Source: Gelidibacter pelagius (GTDB lineage: Bacteria; Bacteroidota; Bacteroidia; Flavobacteriales; Flavobacteriaceae). From it: a stretch of 64,000 nucleotides of DNA. A program made the position numbers and the translations under genes. Where the stretch lies: positions 1-64,000 of the forward strand of contig NZ_JAGEVG010000014.1 in assembly GCF_017581925.1 (NCBI RefSeq), given 5' to 3'. Under the pieces are notes generated by a model that saw only the letters and a list, made by a program, of their open reading frames with translations, was not told the DNA's origin and did no database searches. Of this stretch, positions 49,647-57,871 are shown piece by piece; the stretch's first letter is position 1; the number at the start of each line of letters is the position of its first letter.

Positions 49647-52600
49647 ATGACTTATAATTTTAACGAGATAGAGGCCAAATGGCAAAAATATTGGAAAGAC
49701 CATAAAACTTTTCAGGCAAAAAATCCAGATACCAAAAACTCCCCTCCTTCGGAGGGGTTGGGGGAGGCTTATTATGTTTTGGACATGTTTCCCTACCCAA
49801 GTGGTGCGGGACTCCATGTGGGACATCCGTTGGGATATATTGCCAGCGATATTTATGCGCGTTATAAACGCCATAAAGGTTTCAACGTATTGCATCCTCA
49901 AGGTTATGATAGTTTTGGACTGCCTGCGGAACAGTATGCGATTCAAACTGGACAACATCCAGCAGTTACTACCGAAGAAAACATCAAAACCTATCGCCGA
50001 CAGTTGGATCAAATTGGCTTTTCATTCGATTGGAGTAGGGAAGTGCGAACTTCTGATCCGTCATATTATAAATGGACGCAATGGATTTTCATCCAATTGT
50101 TCGAATCTTGGTATTGTAGACATGCTGACAAAGCATTTCCGATTTCAGAATTAGTTGAGGTATTTTCTAAAGAAGGAAACCAAGCAGTAGAAGCTGTATG
50201 CGATGATAATGTTGAAGCATTCTCTTCTTCAGAATGGAATGCTTTCTCCCCAGAAAAACAACAAGAGATCCTTTTAAAATACAGGCTGACCTATTTGGCA
50301 GAAACTGAAGTGAATTGGTGTCCTGCTTTAGGAACCGTATTGGCCAATGACGAAATTGTCAACGGCGTTTCAGAACGTGGTGGACATTCTGTAGTTAGAA
50401 AAAAAATGACCCAATGGAGCATGCGGATTTCAGCCTATGCCGAACGCTTGCTTCAAGGTTTAAATGATATTGATTGGACAGAATCACTAAAAGAAAGCCA
50501 GCGCAATTGGATTGGGAAATCCATTGGGGCCCAAGTGGAGTTTAATATTCAGAATTCAGAGTTCAAGATTCCTGTGTTTACGACCAGACCTGATACTATC
50601 TTTGGTGTGAGTTTTATGACACTGGCTCCGGAACATGAACTTGTAGAGAAAATTGTAACGGATGATCAGAAATCGGAAATTGAGGCTTATATAAAAACGA
50701 CTGCCAAACGAAGCGAACGCGACCGTATGTCTGATGTCAAAACCATCACGGGGGCGTTTACAGGCGCCTATGCCGAACATCCATTTTCAAAAGAGCCCAT
50801 TCCCATTTGGATTGGCGATTATGTATTGGCGGGCTACGGAACAGGGGCAGTGATGTCTGTACCTTGTGGCGACCAACGAGATTACGATTTTGCGAAGCAC
50901 TTCAATATTCCCATTCCTAATATTTTTGAGGGAATTGATGTCTCGGAAGAAGCGTATGCGTCAAAAGATAATGTGGTCATTGCCAATTCTGATTTTTTAA
51001 ACGGATTACCTTATAAAGAAGCCACTAAAAAAGTCATTTCAGAACTTGAAAAATTAGGTCAAGGCGAAGGGAAAATAAATTACCGATTACGTGATGCGGT
51101 GTTCTCCCGTCAGCGCTATTGGGGTGAACCTTTCCCAGTGTATTACGTGAACGGCATGCCACAAATGATTGACAAAAAATATTTGCCGATCCGTTTGCCG
51201 GAAGTAGAAAAATATTTACCCACCGAAACGGGTGAGCCGCCTTTAGGACGCGCCGATGTTTGGGCGTGGGACACGCTAAAGGGTGAGGTGGTGAAAAATG
51301 AAGATATTGACCATGTGAATGTTTTTCCACTTGAATTGAACACCATGCCGGGTTGGGCGGGAAGTTCTTGGTACTTCTTTAGATATATGGATGCCCAGAA
51401 TGATGAGGTTTTTGCCAGTGAAGAAGCTTTAGAGTATTGGAAAGACGTCGATTTGTACATTGGTGGCAGTGAACACGCCACAGGCCATTTGCTTTACTCT
51501 CGTTTTTGGGTGAAATTTATGAAAGATAGAGGTTTTGTCAACATTGAAGAGCCTTTTAAAAAGCTGATCAATCAAGGGATGATTTTGGGGACGAGTGCTT
51601 TTGTGTATAGAGTAACACCTTTCTCAAAATCGACTCAAGAAGTTTTAGATTTTCCTTTCGGATTATATTTAAGTGAAGGTGTTAAAAATGATATCGAATC
51701 ACATGTAATTGAAGTTGGCTCAATGAATAGAAAATTGGAAGATAACAGTTTCTATCAAACAGTTATAATGAAAATTCAAGATTTGAAAAGTTCAGGTTTT
51801 GACAGTCAAGATTTGTCATTTGGGCTTGTTCCAATTCATGTTAAAGTTCAATATGTAAACGCTTCAGATGAATTAGACATTCAGGGTTTGAAAAATGACA
51901 ATGAATTTGGTGAAGATTTTAAAGACGGTATTTTTATAGGAGAGAGTGGCAAAGTCCTCTCATTTGGAGAGGATTTAGGAGAGGCCTTTAAAGTTGGCCG
52001 CGAAGTAGAGAAAATGTCAAAATCAAAGTTGAATGTCGTTAATCCAGATGCCATTTGTGAGCAATATGGTGCTGACAGTCTTCGTATGTACGAAATGTTC
52101 CTCGGCCCATTGGAACAAGCAAAACCATGGAACACCGCGGGAATTTCAGGTGTCAATGGTTTTTTAAAAAAACTGTGGAAATTGTATCATCAAGGAGAGA
52201 ACGGCAGTTTTTACGTCAACAGTTCCCCTCCTTCGGAGGGGTTAGGGGAGGCTCTAAAAACCCTTCATAAAACCATTAAGAAGGTAGAAGAGGATATCGA
52301 AAGCTTCTCATTTAATACTTCTGTTTCTACATTTATGATTGCTGTCAACGAATTGACGGCTCAAAAATGTACCAGTAAAGAAATTTTGGAGCCTCTGTTG
52401 ATTCTATTATCGCCTTATGCGCCACATATTTCTGAAGAATTATGGAATCAGTTAGGACATAACGAATCCATATCTACTGCAGCATTTCCAGAATTTGATG
52501 CGAAGCATTTGGTAGAAAGCAGTAAGAAGTATCCAATTTCCTTCAATGGGAAAGTAAAATTCACATTGGAACTGCCAACGGACATGTCTAAGGATGACAT

Positions 52601-52706
52601 CGAAAAAGCAGTGATGGCACATGAGAAAACCATAGCACAATTGGAAGGACGTACGCCTAAAAAAGTGATTGTAGTTCCTGGGAAGATTGTGAATATTGTT
52701 GGATAA
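49647..52706 (+). CDS. leuS: Leucyl-tRNA synthetase with in-frame repeat insertions
   Basis: 1019 residues, class Ia synthetase. HIGH motif in 'YPSGAGLHVGHPLGY', KMSKS in 'VEKMSKSKLNVVNPD', CP1 editing domain with 'VFTTRPDTIFG' and 'GTGAVMSVPCGDQRDYDF', anticodon domain 'LWKLYHQ...FSFNTSVSTFMI' region. The Bacteroidota-type insertion near residues 155-215 is present. Three short insertions come from a palindromic repeat: residues 32-41 and 860-869 both read SPPSEGLGEA, and 771-780 read LSFGEDLGEA. A heptamer stretch (50547-50574) encodes 'IQNSEFKI' in the editing domain. Despite these the frame is open and all motifs are intact, so it should be active. Confidence 0.97.
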   Translation: MTYNFNEIEAKWQKYWKDHKTFQAKNPDTKNSPPSEGLGEAYYVLDMFPYPSGAGLHVGHPLGYIASDIYARYKRHKGFNVLHPQGYDSFGLPAEQYAIQTGQHPAVTTEENIKTYRRQLDQIGFSFDWSREVRTSDPSYYKWTQWIFIQLFESWYCRHADKAFPISELVEVFSKEGNQAVEAVCDDNVEAFSSSEWNAFSPEKQQEILLKYRLTYLAETEVNWCPALGTVLANDEIVNGVSERGGHSVVRKKMTQWSMRISAYAERLLQGLNDIDWTESLKESQRNWIGKSIGAQVEFNIQNSEFKIPVFTTRPDTIFGVSFMTLAPEHELVEKIVTDDQKSEIEAYIKTTAKRSERDRMSDVKTITGAFTGAYAEHPFSKEPIPIWIGDYVLAGYGTGAVMSVPCGDQRDYDFAKHFNIPIPNIFEGIDVSEEAYASKDNVVIANSDFLNGLPYKEATKKVISELEKLGQGEGKINYRLRDAVFSRQRYWGEPFPVYYVNGMPQMIDKKYLPIRLPEVEKYLPTETGEPPLGRADVWAWDTLKGEVVKNEDIDHVNVFPLELNTMPGWAGSSWYFFRYMDAQNDEVFASEEALEYWKDVDLYIGGSEHATGHLLYSRFWVKFMKDRGFVNIEEPFKKLINQGMILGTSAFVYRVTPFSKSTQEVLDFPFGLYLSEGVKNDIESHVIEVGSMNRKLEDNSFYQTVIMKIQDLKSSGFDSQDLSFGLVPIHVKVQYVNASDELDIQGLKNDNEFGEDFKDGIFIGESGKVLSFGEDLGEAFKVGREVEKMSKSKLNVVNPDAICEQYGADSLRMYEMFLGPLEQAKPWNTAGISGVNGFLKKLWKLYHQGENGSFYVNSSPPSEGLGEALKTLHKTIKKVEEDIESFSFNTSVSTFMIAVNELTAQKCTSKEILEPLLILLSPYAPHISEELWNQLGHNESISTAAFPEFDAKHLVESSKKYPISFNGKVKFTLELPTDMSKDDIEKAVMAHEKTIAQLEGRTPKKVIVVPGKIVNIVG
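49740..49769 (+). repeat. In-frame palindromic element in leuS, copy A
   Basis: 30 bp: CCCCTCC-TTC-GGAGGGG hairpin followed by TTGGGGGAGGCT. Encodes SPPSEGLGEA (residues 32-41). Differs from copy B by one base. Confidence 0.9.
50547..50574 (+). repeat. Heptamer array inside leuS
   Basis: ATTCAGA, ATTCAGA, GTTCAAG, ATTCCTG: four 7-bp units in the editing-domain linker of leuS, read as part of 'NIQNSEFKIPV'. Confidence 0.6.
51955..51986 (+). repeat. In-frame palindromic element in leuS, copy C (variant)
   Basis: CCTCTC-ATTTG-GAGAGG hairpin followed by ATTTAGGAGAGGCC, a diverged form of copies A and B with the same two-part layout. Encodes LSFGEDLGEA (residues 771-780), just before KMSKS. Confidence 0.75.
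52224..52253 (+). repeat. In-frame palindromic element in leuS, copy B
   Basis: 30 bp, 29 identical to copy A (TTA for TTG). Encodes SPPSEGLGEA (residues 860-869) between two helices of the anticodon-binding domain. Confidence 0.9.
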
Positions 52707-52877
52707 GCAGGTTTTACTGTTTTTGAAAGGAGAATACGCCGATAGGTAATATGAGAAATTAGTAGCCTTTTGAACGTAAAGTTACGAAGGAGTTAGAGAA
52801 AGAACTGACAAAATTTCCTGTTGTTAAGTTGGCTTACTTTTTGTTATATTTAATTAGAATTTAAAAAAAGAATAAAC

Positions 52878-53585
52878 ATGGGAGGAATAGGTATGGGCTA
52901 TTGGATTTTAATTGGTGGAATCGCGCTAGTAAGTTGGCTAGTAAGCAACCAATTAAAACAAAAGTTTAAAAAATACTCGCAAGTCCATTTAAGAAATGGG
53001 ATGAGCGGGAAAGAAATTGCTGAGAAAATGTTGGCCGATAATGGCATTACTGATGTGGAAGTTATTTCCGTAAAAGGGCAATTGACAGACCATTACAATC
53101 CGGCAAATAAAACTGTTAACTTGAGTGAATCGGTGTATGCACAACGTAACGCAGCTGCCGCAGCGGTTGCGGCCCACGAATGTGGTCATGCCGTGCAACA
53201 TGCGCAAGCTTATAGTGCCTTGAAAATGCGTTCGGCATTGGTACCCGTGGTGAGTGTGACGTCTGGAATGTCACAATGGTTAGTGATTGGTGGTCTGATT
53301 CTTGGTGCCGCTGCAGGTGCCGGATTTGGCTATTATATTGCTATCGCTGGGTTGGTGTTCATGGGTTTTGCAACACTATTCAGCTTTATTACCTTACCAG
53401 TGGAATATGATGCAAGTAATAGAGCCTTGGCTTGGTTAAAAGGAAAAAATATGCTGACTCCAGAAGAATACAAAGGATCGGAAGATGCGCTGAAATGGGC
53501 TGCAAGAACCTATTTGGTTGCTGCCATTGGCGCTTTGGCTTCGTTGTTATACTGGGCAATGCAAGTCTTTGGCGGAAGAGATTAA
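52878..53585 (+). CDS. Membrane-bound neutral zinc metallopeptidase (YugP type)
   Basis: 235 residues. N-terminal membrane helix, then a HExxH-like zinc site 'AAHECGHAVQHAQAYSALKMR' region with His100, Glu101 and His104, then three more helices. 'NPANKTVNLSESVY' before the site and 'LPVEYDASNRALAWL' after it (third zinc-ligand region) define the Zn_peptidase_2 / YugP family. Substrates unknown. Monocistronic with its own terminator. Confidence 0.92.
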   Translation: MGGIGMGYWILIGGIALVSWLVSNQLKQKFKKYSQVHLRNGMSGKEIAEKMLADNGITDVEVISVKGQLTDHYNPANKTVNLSESVYAQRNAAAAAVAAHECGHAVQHAQAYSALKMRSALVPVVSVTSGMSQWLVIGGLILGAAAGAGFGYYIAIAGLVFMGFATLFSFITLPVEYDASNRALAWLKGKNMLTPEEYKGSEDALKWAARTYLVAAIGALASLLYWAMQVFGGRD

Positions 53586-53610
53586 GCTTAAGACCATTCT
53601 AAAAATATCA

Positions 53611-53650
53611 AAACCGAATTTTACCATAATCAGGTGAAATTCGGTTTTTT
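53611..53650. terminator. Bidirectional terminator
   Basis: AAACCGAATTT (53611-53621) pairs with AAATTCGGTTT (53637-53647), then a T run. Lies between the convergent zinc peptidase and DUF6252-like genes. Confidence 0.88.
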
Positions 53651-53674
53651 GTTATTAACGCATTATTGATAGGT

Positions 53675-54190
53675 TTATTTCACAAATTCAAGATCACTAA
53701 ATGAACCCTTCATCGTTACGGAAATAGTGCCGTCGATTGTAGATGCTACAATATCGAACTCCCCAGAAATCAAACTTTTTTGTGAATTTGATGTGTGTTC
53801 TCTGTTGTTAGTGATTTTCAAGTTGCCACTTTGTGAAAAATACTGCGCTGATGGTTGGTTGTCTTTAATCTCCACATAAGTTCTAAACTTATCCGAATCA
53901 ACATCTCCCATCTGTTTCACAGTACCTTTGTTGAAACCTCCGGTATTGTTTAAGAACAAAGTAATCTGTTTGCCGCTTTTATCGGCCATAGTAATTCTTA
54001 GGGTGTTGCCATTGGAACCCTTTACCGCTTCATAAGCTCCAAGTTTGAAACTGTAATTGGAAAATGTGCCACCATTGATTGTGGCTTGAAATTGAGGACC
54101 TTCAGAAGGATCATTAATAGCATCATCACTGCTGCAGGACATAAATGACAATGAGAAGAATAGAATGTAAATAAGGCGTAGGTTTTTCAT
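53675..54190 (-). CDS. DUF6252-like lipoprotein
   Basis: 171 residues. Lipoprotein signal 'MKNLRLIYILFFSLSFMSC' and acidic linker (SSDDAINDPSEGP), then a beta-rich domain beginning 'FQATINGGTFSNYSFKLGAYEA', the opening of the DUF6252 family, and ending 'ISGEFDIVASTIDGTISVTMKGSFSDLEF'. Predicted surface or periplasmic outer-membrane lipoprotein of unknown function. Monocistronic. Confidence 0.85.
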   Translation of the reverse strand: MKNLRLIYILFFSLSFMSCSSDDAINDPSEGPQFQATINGGTFSNYSFKLGAYEAVKGSNGNTLRITMADKSGKQITLFLNNTGGFNKGTVKQMGDVDSDKFRTYVEIKDNQPSAQYFSQSGNLKITNNREHTSNSQKSLISGEFDIVASTIDGTISVTMKGSFSDLEFVK

Positions 54191-54539
54191 AATGTAGGTT
54201 TTTAGTTCAGCAAAAACGTCGCCTCTTTACAGTAAGGGCAATGTTTTCTATAGGTTGATTTGGGTGTATTCTGAAGCTTCAGTGCTTGAGAATCAGGGCT
54301 AAAATAGTGAATTTTCATAAAACTTTAATAATTGATGTTTTTTTTGGCTTGGATATATAATAGTCTTTGAACGTGGAATTCACGTTCAACATACCAATTC
54401 AAAGTTTTTAGAAGAATTTATTCAAACATAATGAAAGCGAATGTTCCAGTTTTTGGAAAAATGGCTTATAAATTATCAAGCCGTTGTTTGGTATATTATT
54501 TTCCTTATTTTTAACCTCTAAACTTAACCCATCTATTTT
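54191..54539. other. Gap between DUF6252-like and BI-1 genes
   Basis: 349 bp without a convincing gene. It holds one clear palindrome, TTGAACGTG-GAATT-CACGTTCAA (54367-54389), not followed by a T run. No consensus -7 box was found close to the BI-1 start, though TATATTA lies at about 54492-54498. Confidence 0.55.
54367..54389. promoter_or_regulatory. Operator-like palindrome
   Basis: TTGAACGTG (54367-54375) and CACGTTCAA (54381-54389), perfect 9-bp arms around GAATT. No T run follows, so a protein-binding site is more likely than a terminator; it is 150 bp upstream of the BI-1 gene and about 180 bp from the divergent lipoprotein. Confidence 0.4.
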
Positions 54540-55262
54540 ATGGAACAACCTACTGATAGCCCTTTTAATAGTTTTGATGCTAAACTATTGGCCCACACCT
54601 CTGATGCGGAGCGTGTTGATTTTTATAAAAAAACCTATGGCCACGTTGCCGGCGGTGTTTTGGTCTTTATCGTTTTTGAATACTTATTGCTGCAAAGTGA
54701 AACCGTTGTCAATTTTGCCTTGTCAATGACTGAAGGTTACAAATGGCTGATCATGTTGGGCGGCTTTATGTTTATAACCAGTTATGCGGAAAGGATGACC
54801 ATGAAGTCTCCGGATAAGAATAAACAGTATTTCGCTTTTGGGCTTTATATTTTGGCCCAAGCTTTTATTTTTGTGCCATTAATTTATATAGCGGCATATT
54901 ATATGGATTCCGGTCCTGAGATTTTGAATCAAGCTGCTATTGTGACTTTGGCTTTGTTTACGGGATTATCTGCCGTAGTATTTTTAACCAAAAAGGATTT
55001 CTCATTCCTTAGGACAGGTTTGACCGTTGGGTTTTTTATTGCCATTGGACTGATTGTAGCCGGGATTTTATTCGGATTTAACTTGGGCCTATGGTTTTCC
55101 GTAGGCATGTGCCTTTTGGCGGGTGGCTCTATTTTGTACCAGACGTCCAACTTAGTGAACAAATATTCAACTGAGGATTATATTCCGGCAGCATTAGGAT
55201 TATTCGCATCCTTAATGCTATTGTTCTGGTATGTGCTTCAGATCTTTATGTCTCGCGATTAA
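54540..55262 (+). CDS. Bax inhibitor-1/YccA family membrane protein
   Basis: 240 residues, seven membrane helices. Family features: N-terminal 'RVDFYKKTYGHVAGGVLVFIVFEYLL' first helix, 'MTMKSPDKNKQYFAFGLYILAQAFIFVPLIYI', and the acidic C-terminal end 'LFWYVLQIFMSRD' whose Asp belongs to the pH-sensing di-aspartyl region of BsYetJ. Bacterial members act as pH-dependent calcium leak channels. Followed by a strong terminator. Confidence 0.93.
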   Translation: MEQPTDSPFNSFDAKLLAHTSDAERVDFYKKTYGHVAGGVLVFIVFEYLLLQSETVVNFALSMTEGYKWLIMLGGFMFITSYAERMTMKSPDKNKQYFAFGLYILAQAFIFVPLIYIAAYYMDSGPEILNQAAIVTLALFTGLSAVVFLTKKDFSFLRTGLTVGFFIAIGLIVAGILFGFNLGLWFSVGMCLLAGGSILYQTSNLVNKYSTEDYIPAALGLFASLMLLFWYVLQIFMSRD

Positions 55263-55281
55263 CATCAGCAAATGATATAAA

Positions 55282-55311
55282 AAAACTCCTGATAATTTCA
55301 GGAGTTTTTTT
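55282..55311. terminator. Bidirectional terminator
   Basis: AACTCCTGA (55284-55292) and TCAGGAGTT (55298-55306) with A run before and T run after. Lies between the convergent BI-1 and Lrp-family genes. Confidence 0.92.
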
Positions 55312-55330
55312 GTTTGGAAATATGTTGTTC

Positions 55331-55801
55331 TTAAATCTGAATCTGTCTATCAATCTGTTGATTTAGGGAGATGAAGGTCTCCGTTCGAGACACCCCGGCG
55401 ATGGATTGAATTTCCTTATTCAGCAAGTGCATCAAATGTTCATTGTCCTTACATAGGATTTTTATGAGGATACTCCAATTTCCCGTAGTGTAATGGCACT
55501 CCAATACTTCAGGGATTTTTTGGAGCTGCTTAACCGCTTCAGGGTTGCTCATGGCCTTGTCCAAATAAATACCAACAAAAGCCATCGTACTATAGCCCAG
55601 AACTTTCGGGTTAATGATAAATTTTGAACCAGATATTAAACCTGATTTCTCTAATTTTCTTAACCGTTGATGGATTGCAGCTCCCGAAATACCTACATTT
55701 CTGGCAATTTCCAGAATGGGCGTTCTGGCATCTGCCATTAATGCGCGAAGTATCTTTTTATCGATACCATCAATTTGAATATTTTGATTGACTATTTTCA
55801 T
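55331..55801 (-). CDS. Lrp/AsnC family transcriptional regulator
   Basis: 156 residues. N-terminal winged helix-turn-helix ('GIDKKILRALMADARTPILEIARNVGISGAAIHQRLRKLEKSGLI' region, about 12-58), then the RAM/AsnC ligand domain ('YSTMAFVGIYLDKAMSNPEAVKQLQKIPEVLECHYTTGNWSILIKI' region, about 70-120). Likely senses an amino acid and may control the saccharopine-dehydrogenase-like gene upstream. The ATG at 55801 is preferred; the longer frame to 55879 runs through a palindromic repeat that ends 6 bp before this ATG. Confidence 0.93.
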   Translation of the reverse strand: MKIVNQNIQIDGIDKKILRALMADARTPILEIARNVGISGAAIHQRLRKLEKSGLISGSKFIINPKVLGYSTMAFVGIYLDKAMSNPEAVKQLQKIPEVLECHYTTGNWSILIKILCKDNEHLMHLLNKEIQSIAGVSRTETFISLNQQIDRQIQI

Positions 55802-55806
55802 GTTTA

Positions 55807-55830
55807 CTTCCCGCGAAAGCGGGAATCTCT
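55807..55830 (-). repeat. Start-proximal palindrome, copy 4
   Basis: Minus strand AGAGATTCCCGCTTTCGCGG then GAAG: perfect TTCCCGC / GCGGGAA stem around TTTC, ending 6 nt before the Lrp-family ATG. This is the cleanest copy of the family. Confidence 0.88.
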
Positions 55831-55964
55831 TAGACTTTATATTGATACTCAAAATCAGATTACCAACTTTCAACATCAAGCTTTTGTACTTACTTGTTGT
55901 GCGGTATACCGTTTTATTCTGATCCTTTAGAAGTTTTTATATTTTTGGAATTTTGAAATTGACC

Positions 55965-57329
55965 TTATACGTTCAATGGATTATATCCCAAATAAGGTAC
56001 TTCTTTTTCAGTAAAGATAATGTCAAAATCTTCCAATTCTTTTAAAATCGGGCCATAGACTTCTTTAGTTATTGGGATTTGGACCCCAGGGGTTGTTATT
56101 TTTTCATTTAAAATGGCTAATGTCGCAATAGCTACCGGAAGTCCAACTGTTTTTGCCATTGCCGTATAGGTTTGATCTTCGCCAAGGGTCACCATGGTGG
56201 ACTCAATTTGGTGCATTTTGTCATTCAGTTTATAACCAAATTTATGGTACATGACGATCATATCTTTCTCATGCTCTTCAAGCATCCAGCTGTCCATCAA
56301 TATTTTTTGAAGTATTTCGGCAGGTGTCGCTTTTTTGAGTCCAACCATTTTATTGCTATTGAAAAGATCCAATTCCTCGAGCTTTTCCCAAACTATATCG
56401 TCCTGATCAATTTTGAGTGACAATCTAAATTTAAGTTCTACAGAATCGGTATGGCTGTAAGGTAAAAAAGCATTTACAAAATCGCGGTAGCTCATGTTTT
56501 CGCTGTCATCAATAGTATAACTGTCATCTGTCATTCCTAATTGAACGAAGATATTCCACGCTCTACTAAAGCCAACCCTGCGCATGGTACCTCGATATAA
56601 TGTTTTAATTTGGTCCAAGCCATAAGCACTCTGGTATTTTAGCGAATCTCTGTTGGCATAAGCCTCAAAGCGTCCATAGCCATCTACTTCCAAAAATTCT
56701 GTTCTTCTGAATAATCGGTGATACGGGATGTACTTATAATTGCCTTCCTGAATGAATTTTGCAGCACTTCCTTGTCCGGCAACCACCACATTTCGCGGGT
56801 TCCACGTGAATTTGTAATTCCACAAATTGTTATCACTTTCCGGAGCTACCAAGCCGCCAGCAAAAGATTCAAACAATATCATCTTGCCTCCTTTTGCCCT
56901 AATGCTGTCAATAACTTTCATGGCGCTCATGTGGTCAATACCTGGATCCACACCTATCTCATTCATAAAGACCAATCCCTTGTTTTTTGCTGCAGTATCG
57001 AGGTCTTCCATCTCTTTGCTCACATAAGAAGCAGTAACCATGTTTTTCCCAAGAGTGATACAGTCTCTGGCCACTTCAATATGATATCGGGCAGGAAGCA
57101 TGGACACAACTATATCAGCATTTTCTATGGCCTCTTTACGGGAGTGATGATTGAAAACATCCAAGGTAATAGCATGTCCATGCTCATGATTATTGATGAG
57201 CTTTTGGGCATTTCGAATGTCAATATCACCAACAATAATGTGTAGATCTTCTTCTATTGATTTGTCCAATAAATATTTAATTAGATAAGATGATGATTTT
57301 CCTGAACCTATGACTAGAATCTTTCGCAT
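55965..57329 (-). CDS. Saccharopine dehydrogenase-like protein
   Basis: 454 residues. N-terminal Rossmann fold 'KILVIGSGKSSSYLIKYLLD' with GxGxxx, 'ADIVVSMLPARYHIEVARDCITLGKNMVTASY', then the catalytic/dimer domain with 'NEIGVDPGIDHMSAMKVID' and 'SFAGGLVAPESDNNLWNYKFTW' (Sacchrp_dh_C). This matches LYS9-like saccharopine dehydrogenases (glutamate-forming), which in Bacteroidota probably serve lysine catabolism through the saccharopine pathway. An Lrp-type regulator is encoded 163 bp downstream on the same strand. Confidence 0.92.
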   Translation of the reverse strand: MRKILVIGSGKSSSYLIKYLLDKSIEEDLHIIVGDIDIRNAQKLINNHEHGHAITLDVFNHHSRKEAIENADIVVSMLPARYHIEVARDCITLGKNMVTASYVSKEMEDLDTAAKNKGLVFMNEIGVDPGIDHMSAMKVIDSIRAKGGKMILFESFAGGLVAPESDNNLWNYKFTWNPRNVVVAGQGSAAKFIQEGNYKYIPYHRLFRRTEFLEVDGYGRFEAYANRDSLKYQSAYGLDQIKTLYRGTMRRVGFSRAWNIFVQLGMTDDSYTIDDSENMSYRDFVNAFLPYSHTDSVELKFRLSLKIDQDDIVWEKLEELDLFNSNKMVGLKKATPAEILQKILMDSWMLEEHEKDMIVMYHKFGYKLNDKMHQIESTMVTLGEDQTYTAMAKTVGLPVAIATLAILNEKITTPGVQIPITKEVYGPILKELEDFDIIFTEKEVPYLGYNPLNV

Positions 57330-57415
57330 AATGGGAATTGTTGAGTAATTTTGTTTTTTGTAAGGACGAATTTACTAAATAACTCTCGGTTATTGAAGCC
57401 AAAAATATAAATATA

Positions 57416-57811
57416 ATGAATAGAACTATATTGATTACAGCAGCAGTCTTAGGAATCATTGCCATCGCGTTAGGCGCTTTTGCTGCACATGGTTTAAAAG
57501 AGGTGCTCTCCATTGAAGCACAGCAAACCTTTGAAACAGGAGTACGGTATCAAATGTATCATGCCATCATGCTGTTGTTTGTTGGAGGGACGACGTTTTT
57601 AAGCGTTAAATCAAAGAAAACGATTTATTATTTAGTTCTTATAGGAGTCGTATTTTTTTCAGGTTCCATATACGGTCTGTCAACAATGGACTTAACGGGA
57701 CTTAACTTTAAAAGCATCGGCTTTATAACCCCAATAGGCGGAATGCTACTCATTCTTTCTTGGACATTGATGCTGCTCAATTTTTTAAAACTAAAGCGGG
57801 ATAATTCCTAA
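57416..57811 (+). CDS. DUF423 membrane protein (YgdD/YwdK type)
   Basis: 131 residues, four membrane helices. 'AAVLGIIAIALGAFAAHGLK' near the N-terminus and 'TFETGVRYQMYHAIMLLFVG' (about 40-60) are the DUF423 hallmarks, followed by 'FFSGSIYGLS' and 'FITPIGGMLLILSW'. Inner-membrane protein of unknown function, conserved from E. coli YgdD to Bacillus YwdK. Confidence 0.93.
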   Translation: MNRTILITAAVLGIIAIALGAFAAHGLKEVLSIEAQQTFETGVRYQMYHAIMLLFVGGTTFLSVKSKKTIYYLVLIGVVFFSGSIYGLSTMDLTGLNFKSIGFITPIGGMLLILSWTLMLLNFLKLKRDNS

Positions 57812-57839
57812 AAATAGGTGCCTACTTTAAAATAATGTT

Positions 57840-57847
57840 TAATTTTG
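57840..57847 (+). promoter_or_regulatory. -7 box of pckA
   Basis: TAATTTTG matches TAnnTTTG; ATG at 57872 is 24 bp downstream. No clear -33 TTG at the expected spacing. Confidence 0.4.
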
Positions 57848-57871
57848 TACAACAAACAACACAATATTATT

